Assembly: GCA_020740775.1 (NCBI GenBank) | Contig: JAHEWK010000033.1 | Coordinates: 62,001-126,000, forward strand | Direction of reading: 5' to 3' | DNA: 64,000 nt | Origin: Ilyonectria destructans | Taxonomy: Eukaryota > Ascomycota > Sordariomycetes > Hypocreales > Nectriaceae | Shown here: one piece after another, positions 1 through 11,056 of the stretch | How positions within the stretch are numbered: position 1 is the first letter of the stretch | Layout: every line of letters begins with the position of its first letter | The notes under the pieces: model-generated | Told to the model about the DNA's origin: nothing | Seen by the model: only the letters and a program-made list of their open reading frames with translations | Databases searched by the model: none | Program-made: the position numbers and the translations under genes

Positions 1-1015
1 GTTAGGGACAAGTTGAGAGGGGTCATCCTAGCGTAAGAGATGGACACGCCAGGTACCGAGCAGGGCACGAGTCACAGGCTTGAGCATCTTGAAGATGTTG
101 ACAATGTGATTAAGATTCAACCTTGGGATTTACAGTAGCTAAACTCTTGCATCACTTGCTCCCCTGAACCATTCAATTTTGTACACTACAAACGCCGAAA
201 TGATGACTAGGGCGGTGAACTAAAGATAGATGGAGATGAAGAAGAACGCTACAAGATCGGCCAGATAGCCATTTTAGCTTGCTCCTCATTATCGTATTGG
301 AACCTATGACGGTAGCGCAGAGCTGGTCTCTAACCGATTTTGCCCGACGATCACGAGCGCACTGCCTACATCTATATCAGGATCTTGTATGTTAACATCC
401 ACGAATACCCAGAGCCTCATTCGGCTACCTAAACAGGGTCTCCCGGACCATCAGACATGTGGCTCGTCAAAGTCAGCTGGGACTCCTCAGAAGGCGAAAA
501 GCCCAATGACACGAGGTGCGTTATCGACGCCTTTCGGACCAAAGGTTGCGAACAGCGAACAGCTGATAGGCTGGTATGGAGGTCAAGACTTCCCCCGCTC
601 CCCTCTTTTGTTTGTGTCAGCTACGGCGATGCTTCTGCTACGGCCACACCTTTATCACGACGGTACTATGTGGTCATCTGCCGTGCTATACCTAGCTAAC
701 CGCATCAGGCGCTACAATCACAGCAAGGGTAGGGGAATAGACGCTGCGACTACGGAAGCAGATGCATGGTTAGTGCTTTGAGTGAGGCTCTGCTGGATGC
801 GGCAGGACGTGGCAACATGACGTGTGCCTCTCAATAAGGCCGAGCCTCGTCAAGACTTTCTATTCATGTACTAGTACTCTCGAAGTGGGGTATGGTAAAG
901 TGCATATTTACTTTCTTCCCACTTTCTCATGACGCTTGATAACTTTCCTTACTACCTACGTTTACCTACCTCGAATACCTCAGATCCGCGTTGACTGTAG
1001 CCTTTACGAATCATC
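1..1015. other. Intergenic, no supported gene
   Basis: Base composition is ordinary. The longest ATG-started frame (389-781, 130 codons) has no recognisable motif and overlaps equally long alternative frames. I see no gene, RNA or repeat here. The last part presumably contains the promoter of the kinase-like gene starting at 1016. Confidence 0.5.
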
Positions 1016-2737
1016 ATGGATCCAACCCCAACAAATATTTCAACTTTTATGTTTCCCACCGCCGTGTGCACACGCAATCCTTCACCTTCACCAGCACCTG
1101 ATCTTTCACGGCTTGACTGGTGCGAATCGGCATTGAATCCTAAAAATCGCATCGACAGCCTTCAGCCATTGCCCAACGGCGAGTGGATCATCCATGGAGC
1201 AGACCTTGCTGGCACGCGATGGTTCGCCGTCCCGAAATTTGCCATGGGGAAACCTCCACTGCGAATCGATGTTCATGTACCAGAATTCTCCAACGCACCA
1301 GGATACCTCAGAGATGCTCTTTTACCCAACTCACCCATGTTCGGCGAGCTCGAGGATGCCGGTAACTCAAATATCGCCATCCACATCTCACGAGCGCTCC
1401 ACTATTGGTCTCATCACAATAAGGACATTGAAAAAGCGTACTTCGAGCTGCCATTCGGGTCCCGAATCGTTTTCGAGACTATGAGCCACGACGTTCGTCG
1501 GATCAAAATCCAATTCGCGCCGATTTACGACATTGAGAGACAGTGGTTATCAATCAAGGCTCTTCAAGACATGTGGAAGCTGCCTGATGATGCATGGCCA
1601 AGAGTCGTGGATTTTGACAGTCTACAATTCCGACGGCAACTGCACGACACCATCACCGTCGTCTCCATTTGCGGTCATGGCAATCAGCAGTTTGTATTCA
1701 AAAGTTTGATGAACGACCTGAAATATTTCTATCACGAGCTCAAGGTCTTCATGGCCATGAAGCCACACCCAAACATCATCTCCAGGCCTATTTATTTAGT
1801 GACGAAAAAATGCAGCTTTGGTGGGAGGCGTGGTGTCTGTGGCATGATCTTGGAATATCATCCCAAAGGCACATTACGAAGATGGCTCAAAGAGCGCCGA
1901 CAGACTTTGTGTCTAGATAGTCACGCCGCTGAAATTTCCTGGGCGAAGCAGATAATCTCGGCGCTCGTGCATATTCAAGAGCATGGCCCGGGATTTTACA
2001 CGAATCTCAAGCCGGACAACATAGTCATGGCAGAGTCTGCCAGCTCACCCATTCCCAAAGCCGTCATCATCGACTTTGAACAACGCCTGGGTTCCCCAGC
2101 ATGGACACCACCTGAGATTCATTCCATGACATTTCTAACCGACCTGATTCATCACGATCCTCGGTCCTCCATTTCACAAACGTCTCGAGATCTTTTCAAA
2201 CGATACGGAGTTGCCGTGCCAGATACAGAAAAGGCGACTCGGTACACGAACCCCGAGGTTGGGTACTGCTATCCATGGTCTAGTCTACTTCCCCGGGAGC
2301 GTGAAGCTGCCCAGATCTTCATGGTGGGAAAACTGCTGTGGTGTATATTCGAAAACGCATCCATGCTGAACAGCTATATTGGCATCAACTCTTTTCGCGA
2401 CAACTATTCGGAAAAGCTCTTCCCGGACTTCACGAGGACACCGGAATCACTCAGAGAATGCATTTTGCGGTGCACAGCAGGGTCTTGGGAATCCCGTGAG
2501 AGGACGCCGCCATTAGTAGCAAGAGGTAGGACGATTGTGCTTCGAGCTAGTCAGAACCAGACGGGCGGAGATAGCCTCGAGGAAGTTCAGATGGCCATCA
2601 GAAAATGGTGGCGACAACAGATAGCAGATGCGGAAACATTCTTCGAGCGCCGATTTGCTGGCAAGGGGGATGACTACTGGGTAGTGCGATCAAGTCTGCG
2701 GGATGTGCTTGAGGTGTTGGAGAGTATGGAAGCTTGA
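1016..2737 (+). CDS. Protein-kinase-like protein with altered catalytic motifs
   Basis: Intronless, 573 aa. Residues 1-200 are not recognised. About 205-480 follow a protein-kinase fold: a VAIK-type lysine in FVFK (K229), an alpha-C glutamate in YHELKVF (E241), a hinge around MILEYHPKGTL, a catalytic loop YTNLKPDNIVM (329-338) and a metal-binding motif DFE (353-355). The canonical HRD aspartate is replaced by Asn330 and DFG reads DFE, while LKPDN and the VAIK lysine are kept. Established: HRD-Asp loss usually cripples phosphotransfer. Inferred: a pseudokinase or very divergent kinase of the expanded fungal FunK-like type. The start is the first ATG of the frame. No signal peptide or membrane segment is seen. 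Substrate and pathway are unknown. Confidence 0.75.
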   Translation: MDPTPTNISTFMFPTAVCTRNPSPSPAPDLSRLDWCESALNPKNRIDSLQPLPNGEWIIHGADLAGTRWFAVPKFAMGKPPLRIDVHVPEFSNAPGYLRDALLPNSPMFGELEDAGNSNIAIHISRALHYWSHHNKDIEKAYFELPFGSRIVFETMSHDVRRIKIQFAPIYDIERQWLSIKALQDMWKLPDDAWPRVVDFDSLQFRRQLHDTITVVSICGHGNQQFVFKSLMNDLKYFYHELKVFMAMKPHPNIISRPIYLVTKKCSFGGRRGVCGMILEYHPKGTLRRWLKERRQTLCLDSHAAEISWAKQIISALVHIQEHGPGFYTNLKPDNIVMAESASSPIPKAVIIDFEQRLGSPAWTPPEIHSMTFLTDLIHHDPRSSISQTSRDLFKRYGVAVPDTEKATRYTNPEVGYCYPWSSLLPREREAAQIFMVGKLLWCIFENASMLNSYIGINSFRDNYSEKLFPDFTRTPESLRECILRCTAGSWESRERTPPLVARGRTIVLRASQNQTGGDSLEEVQMAIRKWWRQQIADAETFFERRFAGKGDDYWVVRSSLRDVLEVLESMEA

Positions 2738-3108
2738 CATTTCTTGATCGAAGGCCTGTGACGTTGGCGGGTACCTATGAACCTTTGACGAAAATAACGA
2801 TTGATATCATCAAGCCAACTGCTGTCTGAAGCTTGATAGATGTGCCTGAGATATATGATCATGAAATCGGCGTAAGGAAAGACAAAAGAAGCTTAGTACA
2901 TGCTATAGGCCCTCCCCGCCGTGACTGCCATCATCCATCGGCTGTAGTTGTAACCAGCACCAGTAGGTATTAAAGCATGAATCGCTAATAAAATTGGGAT
3001 GACCCAGTGAAGAAAAGAATACAATTTTAAAACCATTACAAGAGAAAACCTAACCACCAAGCATTGAAACCGCTATTCACAAAGCTGCTGACCTGCGCGA
3101 AGGTCATA

Positions 3109-3888
3109 CTAGCGACCAACCACTGCAATCAGCATTCCGTCGTAGTTCTTGTCTCCCACCATCTGCAGAACAGTAGAGTCCACACGCGGATCAGCACCCA
3201 CCCTTTCGATGAGCTCTCTGATCTTGATAACAGTCTCGTCAGTATTGGTGTGTTTGGGGTCAACGATAGTCCCTCGACGGACGACGTTGTCGACAATGAT
3301 GCATGCGCCAGGACGGGCCATGTCGGCAGCTTGGTCGAAGTAGACTCAGCCATTGAGCTTGTCGGCATCGATGAAGACGAAATCGAACTTTTCGCGTCGG
3401 CCTTGTCGAACATCTTCCAAGAGTGCCGGCAGGACCTCGACGCCGTTCCCATGAATGACCTCCACACGATGGCCAAGTCCAGCCATATCCAAGTTCTCGC
3501 GTGCTACCTTGACATGAAGGGGCACGGATTCTATGCTGGTGACAAGGGTGGTTGGGTTGGCATTTGCGAGGAATATGGTGCTGTAGCCACCCAGAGTACC
3601 GACTTCGAGGATATGCTGCGCGTTCGCAATCTTTGCTTGAACTTGGATGTACTTTCCTTGTGAAGGTGACACGGAGATGTCGGGCAACCCAGACTCTTGT
3701 TGATGCTTGAATGCTTTCGCAAGTACCTCGTTGCTTGGAATCCGTCCTTCGTTGTGTGTTTGTGCAAATGCCCATTCATCGACAGCTACCCAGCGAGAAT
3801 CACGACCTGTCACCTTGTACCACTCCTGGCTGCCATACTTTGGGCCACCTTTGAAGAAGGAGGCGAGGTCACTTAAGAAGGGCCACAT
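3109..3888 (-). pseudogene. Class I (caffeoyl-CoA-type) O-methyltransferase with in-frame stop
   Basis: The frame encodes a SAM-dependent O-methyltransferase of the Methyltransf_3/CCoAOMT type. The SAM motif is ILEVGTLGGYSTIFLA, followed by an acidic SIES, and the divalent-metal motif FDFVFIDADKLN. Directly after this an in-frame TGA lies at 3346-3348; the same frame then continues YFDQAADMARPGACIIVDNV and runs to a stop at 3109, exactly the family's next conserved block. The combined length of about 259 aa fits the family. No intron fits around the TGA, and the following bases (GTC) do not match the UGA-CUA readthrough context. So this is either a recent nonsense mutation (TGG or CGA to TGA, both transitions) or a sequencing error. 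It lies 78 bp upstream of the acetyltransferase on the same strand. Confidence 0.75.
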
Positions 3889-3966
3889 GCCGTAAAATAC
3901 CCTCGTTACGTAGTTGTGCCTATTTGCTTTAGAAATGGAATTTCTCCTCGAAGGGTGAGAGGGGCC

Positions 3967-4662
3967 TTACAAAACGCTCTTTGCGACCTCTTCATGAAGA
4001 TCCCACGCCATGGCGATTTCATAGATGAACTCAGTCTCGCCCGGTACTTGAACTTTGACCCTTCCTAGCTCTTTGAACCCAAACTTGGAATAAAGCTGGT
4101 TCCCCATCCTGCCAGCAAACATGGTTACGGCGACATCCTCATTCCTCGCTCTCTCCATTCCCCACGTCAACAGCTTTGAGGCAGCCCCTCGCCTCCAGTA
4201 GTCTGGCAGCGTTGCCATTTGTCGCAACGAGAGCTGTCTTTCCCCAAACCTGCCGACGAATATCTCCTTCCTGGCCTTCATTGTGGCCTCTGAGTATGCC
4301 TTCAACCGCGCTGGACTGCAATCCTTCCTTTCCGGGTGGTTCTTGGGCGGAGCCACGGCTGGGATGTCTGGATTTGGCTCTCTGTTGCCAGGGTTGTCCC
4401 AGATGCTCAAAGCGATGACCTTGGTCTTCTCTGGGTTTTCGAGATCGGGTGCTTCCGCGACCATGATGGTGTTTTGGCCCGCAAAAGTGGTTTTGAGGTA
4501 CTCGGCGTAGTACATTTTTGTGTACTTGTAGTGCTCTTCTGGATATTTCTCTCGGTATGGGTATCGGTAAGCAAATTGCTCGTCGTAGGGAAACGCCTTG
4601 ATAACGATGTTGACGACGGCGTCGAGGTCATCAGCCGTAACAGGCCGAATTGAGATATCCAT
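3967..4662 (-). CDS. GNAT-family N-acetyltransferase
   Basis: 231 aa from the ATG at 4662 (MDISIRPVTADDLDAVV), the usual start position of a GNAT domain. Acetyl-CoA-binding motif A is visible as LRQMATLPDYWRRGAASKLL (R-R-G-A-A in place of Q/RxxGxG/A), followed by FAGRMGNQLYSKFGFKELG, the typical beta5-alpha4-beta6 end. The reading frame is open upstream to an ATG at 4800, which would add a hydrophobic stretch (VYIATALVLVVLSPLSF) and make a membrane-anchored form; I prefer 4662 but cannot exclude the longer protein. The acceptor substrate cannot be predicted. Fungal members of this type often act on small amines or toxins. It follows the broken methyltransferase in tandem. Confidence 0.8.
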   Translation of the reverse strand: MDISIRPVTADDLDAVVNIVIKAFPYDEQFAYRYPYREKYPEEHYKYTKMYYAEYLKTTFAGQNTIMVAEAPDLENPEKTKVIALSIWDNPGNREPNPDIPAVAPPKNHPERKDCSPARLKAYSEATMKARKEIFVGRFGERQLSLRQMATLPDYWRRGAASKLLTWGMERARNEDVAVTMFAGRMGNQLYSKFGFKELGRVKVQVPGETEFIYEIAMAWDLHEEVAKSVL

Positions 4663-4910
4663 GTTGTTGGGGCGTGAAGTCTTTTTGCTGCTATGTAGTA
4701 TGGTAAAAAAGTCGGAGAATGATAATGGGGAGAGAACAACCAAGACAAGAGCAGTTGCAATATAAACAAGGCGGATAAAGACTGATGGACGCCTCGCCAT
4801 GTTTGAATTGACATTGACGCGGAAGCCCAGGGTCAGGACGCGTTCTTTTACATATGTCCTTGCAACTACGACTGTGCAAAGCCGCGACGGTATTGTGGCC
4901 GGTTGAGGCG

Positions 4911-5420
4911 GCGACCGGTGTGAAGGTGACTATAGGAATAAGGTGCCGCAACAGATAAATTCACGGCATATGTGGAATGCGGTGTAATTGCAAGAGTTCG
5001 ATTGGCGACAACGCGTGGGCGACATTCGGGAAAGACCCAATGGCGATGCGACCGGTGAGCATGACGACACAGGTGGTGCAACAGAATAGATTCATCGTGT
5101 GTTTGGAACGCAGCCTGATTCCAAGAGCTGATGAGCAGTGACACGCGTGCAATATTGGCGAAAGACCAATGATGATCTGACGGCGGACCGGCGAATGTGA
5201 GGAGTAGGTGTCACACATGTGAGGAGTAGGTGTCACACATGTGAGGAGTAGGTGTCACACGATATGGTGAGATGTTGTGAGGCCGGCCAATGATGATGCG
5301 GCCGGTGTAGTCCTGCAAGATAGTTGTGGTGGGGGTTCGGTATTCACGGTGATTGGATAGGCATAACAGGTGCTGTAACAGAGTGAATTTACCCTTGCTG
5401 TCACCTGTTCTCGCACTTGA
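4911..5420. repeat. Diverged tandem repeat array, roughly 130-250 bp units
   Basis: Units begin with GCGACCGGTG or GCGGCCGGTG at 4911, 5048 and 5298. Each continues with related words in the same order: a GGTGCCGCAACAGA/GGTGGTGCAACAGA/GGTGCTGTAACAGA element, TTCACGG/TTCATCG, and (units 1-2) CGGGAAAGACCCAATG/GCGAAAGACCAATG before the next unit. Copies are clearly related but strongly diverged. No open frame spans the array. It could be an old minisatellite or a duplicated element end. Confidence 0.55.
5197..5260 (+). repeat. 22-bp direct tandem repeat, 3 copies
   Basis: Three head-to-tail copies of a 22-bp unit beginning GTGAGGAGTAGGTGTCACAC at 5197, 5219 and 5241; the third lacks the last 2 bases. 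Copies are identical, so the expansion is recent compared with the surrounding diverged array. Confidence 0.9.
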
Positions 5421-7062
5421 TGTGCTTGCCGACTGTGGGAAGAATCAGAATCACAGCAGCATGAAAGCTAAAGTATGTCTAACGCTTGCAAGTCAAGTCT
5501 TCGGAAGATGCTGGCTTCCGTGACTTAGACTTGGCAGTTACCGCCCTCACTCTGTGTGTGGTGTGATTGTATTATCGAAATTGGCTGCCCACGCCCGTGA
5601 GCTCAGTCTCAGCCTTGGTAGCGCTGTAGAGCCACACCGCTGTTGATTCAGACATGTCTGCTTCTTCAGGCGGTGTTGCACTGAGCCCTACGGTCGCAGC
5701 TCGACTGTTCCCGCCATAAGGTGCCATCAAGCCAATCCTGCCGGGCGTGAATTGCCCTAGTCTTTCCATCAGTACGCTTGAAGAGCACTAGTAAAAATTA
5801 GGTATGAGTAAAACATACCATTGCACGCAAGCAATTTTGTGTAGGGACGCTCTTCATTGACGCGACCAATTGTGGTGATTTGAACTGGTGGTTGGCGGAA
5901 CATGACGGAAGATGACAACATGTCACTAATTTTGCAGCTTAGCTCTGTCCGGGACTTCTACTGCAAATATTAGGTCTCGTCACTCTCGGATATTCTTAAG
6001 CAAGCACATACAGCGTGTTTCTGAATTTTCGGCTGTCTTTGGAAAATTTTGGGCTGTTCTAAACTGAATTCCTGTGATACTTATACTACCAACCGTGAAG
6101 AACCATGCTGGCTAAGCCGCTCACGACAATTCACTGACTATTGGTCTGTCTTCATCGGTCTTGTCGGTCATTCCAACCCTACCTTGCCATTTGCTCTTCG
6201 TCGCAGGTTAGGACAACCCTCTACTTAGCTAATCCAAGCCAGGAGTCCATTCATCGAGCGCCAGCTCTCGAGTTTCGCACAACTGGCGAGGTTGAATCAG
6301 CCTCACATCCTGTCGCGTTGCTTATTGGAGCAGCAGTTGCCCGGTTGAGACGGGCTCAGCCCTGCGAAGACTTTCATCGACTCGGCCGGTGGACAGCTTT
6401 GACCAGTTAGATTGAGGAGGGTCGGCTGGGATCACTTTTTTCCCCTACACCGGCCCAACCGCTCTGGTTGAAGGACGCTGATAAGCGCCTGCTGTAGATG
6501 GTCAGCATTGTTGAGAATTTGTCATTGGGAGCGATAGCGATAACATCCCTGCCCCTTTCACCATACTTTTGTGCTTCCGGTCATTTCCTCTTTCAGTACG
6601 AGAGGCCATCAGGGACTTCATGGAAGTATTTAGTGCTTTTCACCTTCACTTATATAAGAGGTACTCATATCCCCCTTTGCAAATTAGACCACGCGAGGAT
6701 GTCTCCCGTTATAGCGTGGCTTTTTGGGACTTCAGCGGAATGGCAGAGGATTTAAATACCTCAGCCATAACTTGACTCACTTTCTAATATGATGCTACAA
6801 GATGGAGAAAAGGTCAAATATTGAGATTTCTACCGGGTATCTAAATCCACCCAACGACGCAAGTATTGCTCCCAATATCAGATCGCAATTCAACCAACAG
6901 TGTGTACAAGGTCATACAGTGTGTGTCGGATTCCAATGTAAGTCATACAGCTGAGAAATAAAGTAATAGTCATCTCCAAACAGTTTGTTCAACCTGATAT
7001 GCTCAAAATGTGAGCCTGCAAGATCGATTAGTGACGTCCAACCTCCCACGGGGAGTAAAGGT
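5421..7062. other. Intergenic, possible eroded coding remnants only
   Basis: No ATG-started gene can be supported. One frame at about 6590-6775 (+) reads like protein (REAIRDFMEVFSAFHLHLYK) but lacks an ATG, splice context or a recognised family. A 65-codon ATG frame on the minus strand (5572-5769) has no recognised motif. These may be relics. The right end overlaps the possible lost C-terminus of the Zn2Cys6 factor (7063-7140). Confidence 0.4.
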
Positions 7063-7140
7063 TCATGGCATACGCTTATCCTTGACCAGTTCAGCCGTTT
7101 CTTTGATGAACTGGACCTGTATTGGGCTTAACTCGGCAAA

Positions 7141-9423
7141 TTATATGTTGGTAGCGCGATTCCAGTCCATTGCAAAAGGATGGCTACCCTTATTGCAGTA
7201 ATGAAAGTACGCGAGCATAGTTCTGGCACCGCTGTGGAACTCTTCCACTACTTGATGATTGAAGAATTGTGACTGCGCGGCTGTGGTCAGCAGTGATAGT
7301 GAACGGACGTTCAAGGAACACAAACTTGTGCACCTATCTTCCCTTCTCGAGCTGCCCGAACTGCTTCAGCACGTGTTAACATCGAACAGCTGTGTAGCAA
7401 GATGAACAAAGTCAGGTAGATGGTGAACCATGACTTGACCAGGTTCTTTTCAATGAGCCTCTGGAGAATCTTCAGCACTTCCTTCTTCATCGGAAGTAGG
7501 ATCAGCGACGTGGTAAGAATCTCAACCTGGGCTTGCATCACTGGCGGAACCAAGTACTTTCCGTAGTTGCCAGCATCAGGGTCCCTGTTTTGCGGTGTCA
7601 TGCCGAGCACTTCTTCGCTGCTCACCCTTTCTTGCTTGTTCTCCATGCGAGAGCCAACCCAGAGGCGCAAGACCGAGTGCAGAAGCGCACGCTCATCTTT
7701 AATCTACACAAAATCAGCATTCGAGGCTTTCAAGCGCATACCTCTCAGTAGATACCTGCGATGAACGCGAATGATTTAATGCCATCTGATACGTCTTGCT
7801 CATCAATGTGTCGTCCTTGCTGATATAGTGATCTAGAAAAGTCTTCATATGCGTATTCACAAAATCCAAGAAGACTTTACTTGCTCCGCGCATGTTGGCA
7901 ATGGCGTATGGAGCGCAGGGGTGTGACCTTACACCGCCAGAGGTGTTCCATGATCTCCCAATAGAGTCGCCGGGAAGTGGAACAAACTCGCGGACTTGGA
8001 GGCTGTATGAAGCATGGCCAACGTCCTGAGTTAGTGTGATGGTCTTGATAATAGGAGAATTCCATTCTTCGATTTCGCGGATCTTCATGCTGGTCCATCG
8101 CCGTGTCCAAGAGAAGCGGGGGTGTGGACCCTTGTCGAGCAACTGCGAGTCGGAAATCTTGTATCGAAGGCATGGGAGATGCGAAAGTGTTGGGCCTCTC
8201 AGTTGCACACAGGTCCTACAATCTCCGAAGGGGTCCTCGGGATTTAGGCGGCACTACGGGGGTCAGAAACCGATTCAATGTACAATTCGAATGGGACTCA
8301 CCCGAGTGCGCTGCATATGACAGCGGATGCATGCCTTGTTCTTCCGGGTCTCGCTCGTCTCCATCCGGTCGCGATGTTCGAAACGGCTTCGAGGTTTTGG
8401 CTTCTGAACCGACATTTTGTGGAGCACAATGGTGGTTGGTGTCGCTCTTGAAGACTGGTTTGTCGTGCTGGGCCCGGGCACGTCAACTGGGCTCACGGAG
8501 AGAGGACTGGGTCGGATATCTCGCAATTTTGTGATTGAACCAGATGAGTTCGAGCTCTCCAGCTCCATGGAGCATGGCTTCTCCAGAAGCATGATCGGTG
8601 TATCTGCCGTGGACTGCGAAACATCTCGAAGCGTGTCCGGGCTACTCTGAATAGGTTCAGGCAAGGACCAAGTGTTCGTAATGCTGCTGAGGCCAAGCTC
8701 GCTCTGGTTTTCAGGCAACACAATGAGATCAGACTGACTCGGTATTGCTGAGAGAAGGGATGATCCAGTGTCTAAGTCGTTGAATTGAAGGTCCTCTAGC
8801 ACTTGTGCATCCTCGAGTCTGTAGTTGAAACCTTCTCCCAGCTCGGCGAGACCTTGATCAGGGACTTCGTTTGTTGGGTTCCGATCGACATTAGAAAGTA
8901 GCCAATCGGAGAAGAGGACTTGGGCGCTTTGGTCTAGCAAACTCGGACTAATTCCGCCTATCGATGCGATGCCTTGTGATGTCAGATGCATGGGAGGCAC
9001 GTCCGTAACGGTAGCCGAATTCGTGGGCGACATGGTTGTAAGCATTGCCAGATCCATAGTGGCCATGTTCGAAAAGTCGAGGTTGTCATATACCCCAGTT
9101 GCAGCTGATAGAGCATTTCGCGGATGTAAGTACTCGTTCGATGAGACGCCAGTTTCAAGCATCAGCTGATTCCCAAACCAGGGCTCATCTAGGCCCAGGG
9201 AAAGGGATGCTGGGTTCGGAAAGGCATTCTGATGATTCGTGGACACGTGATCTCCGGTGCGCGAATTCCCAAGCCCAGTTCGGCTCTTGCGAAGCTCAAT
9301 GAGATCTTTCACTGGGACTCCGAGAACCTGGGCCGCTTGTTGAAGCACTCCTAGCTCGGCGATAAAATCGGAAAACTCAGTTGAATTCTGGGCATCGGGA
9401 ACTGGCGTGTTAGCTGCGTCCAT
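7141..9423 (-). CDS. Zn2Cys6 transcription factor, three introns
   Basis: Model: exons 9423-8302, 8253-7756, 7703-7326, 7272-7141; introns of 48, 52 and 53 bp, all GT-AG and phase 0; 709 aa. The DNA-binding cluster sits mid-protein (about residue 365-405) rather than at the N-terminus and is rebuilt across intron 1: CIRCHMQRTR joined to CRLNPEDPFGDCRTC and a sixth Cys, i.e. CX2CX6CX10CX2CX12C. The N-terminal 360 residues are acidic and Ser/Thr-rich, resembling an activation region. The C-terminal part carries a hydrophobic helix (SWFTIYLTLFILLHSC) and EFHSGARTMLAYFHYCNKGS, typical of the fungal C6-factor regulatory region. The frame is open from GTG 9468, but the first ATG is 9423. The frame ends with TAA at 7141, after which the same frame stays protein-like for 25 codons, so the C-terminus may be truncated. 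Target genes are unknown. Confidence 0.75.
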
Positions 9424-11056
9424 ACTGGACGTGTCGATATCCACTTGTGGTTGTGCGACCGCGGACACTTGGGCTGGTGCTCAGGGAGAACAGATGAAGG
9501 TGGTTGGAAATAGTAGTCAAAGAGAAGATGGGGATAAGCTGTGCTGAACGGGAGCCTGAAGTTCAGGCAGCCCACGGATCGCCCGCTATGATGATCATCT
9601 GTATAAGCGTTGACTGCTGAGCGTGATGGATTAGATTAAGGATCCGAAACTATTCCCGCTGGCCAAGCTTTGTTTTATTAATCCACGAGGCAATTATGTC
9701 ACGTGTACGAAACGGATATGTGGAAATTCCGCCGGGCCTCAAAGTTGCACACCGGTACACCCAAAACAGGTTATCATCCAACCATGCTGCAACCATTTCG
9801 CGGAGGGTGCAGCTGACGTGTGAATTTCCCGACTCGGGCGTTTAATAGCGAATTAAATTGCTGGCATTATGCCACCAACTGCACATCCAACTGCATGTCT
9901 CGGTCTATCGCCTCACCTTCTCATGCTGCTTGTGGCTGCAGCAGTAATTTGTCACCACCACGTCATTGAGTGTCGACTATATAGCTTCGGGACTCAGACC
10001 ATGCGTGCAGCCTCGTTTGTAACGCTCGTTTGACGGGCGAAGCCGTTGAATTCGGCTAAAATGCTATCTAAAAATAGTAGGCTCTTGTACACATGTATAA
10101 AGCTGGTACCCAGGGCCTAACCCCACGACTACTATGGGATGGTCTCAAGAACAGATATGTGTGTAACAGAAAATAAAATTGAAAGGCCTTCACCCGATGT
10201 CACACAACGCACACGGATCGGGCAAACTTGACTTCTCCCAACAACAATGCTATCGCAATCTCCTACTCTCGTGCAGAATACGAGAACCCCGAAATTGTCG
10301 GTACACATCCCCAGCATAGAGGATTCAGATTAATGTGCCATGAGTGGATGCGCTAGGATGATAATTATGCCGAGACATGTCTCGGACGTGTTTGTCAGAT
10401 GTCCATTGCCCATTTATTGGAGCTGCCTATGATCAGAGTCTACCAAAGCGGACATTGTGCACTCGAAAAAGGCTTCTGCCACCTTTAATATCGGTCTACG
10501 AGTTATCATCGCAGAGCGTATGAGCTACGTCTGAATTATGACTAGCTTAGCACCTTTGCTGCTTCTCTATTGGGTACGGAAGATGGTTGGAACACATGGC
10601 CCAGGCGAGGCCCCTTGTGTGTAGTTTGGACCGGCAGTAAATAAAACATGGAGGAGGAAGAATGATGGGATAGTGGCTCGACCACAGCTGAGACACTCTA
10701 TACGTTGTGAAAGGAGCCAGCATGAGGCTTTGTCTCAGTTATGTCTCTTCACTTTCATAGATCTACTGTTCGCCGTCGGCCGACACCCTTCCCAAGGCCG
10801 TTACCGGCCGATCTTCGGTCTGGGGATGACATCCAGCAAGACACGACGGGAATGAGAGCAGACCTGGGAAAATAAACCGAGAGAAGGGCCGAAATAAAAT
10901 AGAAGAAGAATCATCGAGAAAGCCTTGGCCTCAACGACCAGGGAAACTTTGGAACCTTTCATCAGACAACAGAGAGGAAACGGCATCGCGACATTCTACC
11001 ACATAACAACTTCTAGAAACAACTTCAGGCAACCTGCCAACTTTTATTTACCAGCC
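9424..11056. other. Divergent intergenic region
   Basis: Lies between the minus-strand Zn2Cys6 factor and the plus-strand adenylate-forming enzyme, so it must contain both promoters. I see no gene or RNA. Divergent spacing is compatible with the factor controlling its neighbour, but no operator (such as inverted CGG triplets) was identified with confidence. Confidence 0.45.

Noticed and set aside
389..781. 130-codon ATG frame
   Set aside because: No motif, no splice logic, and a second frame of similar quality overlaps; treated as chance.
6596..6608. AGTACGAGAGG, identical to the large-rRNA sarcin-ricin loop core
   Set aside because: Flanking bases do not match 25S/28S rRNA on either side, so it is a chance 11-mer.
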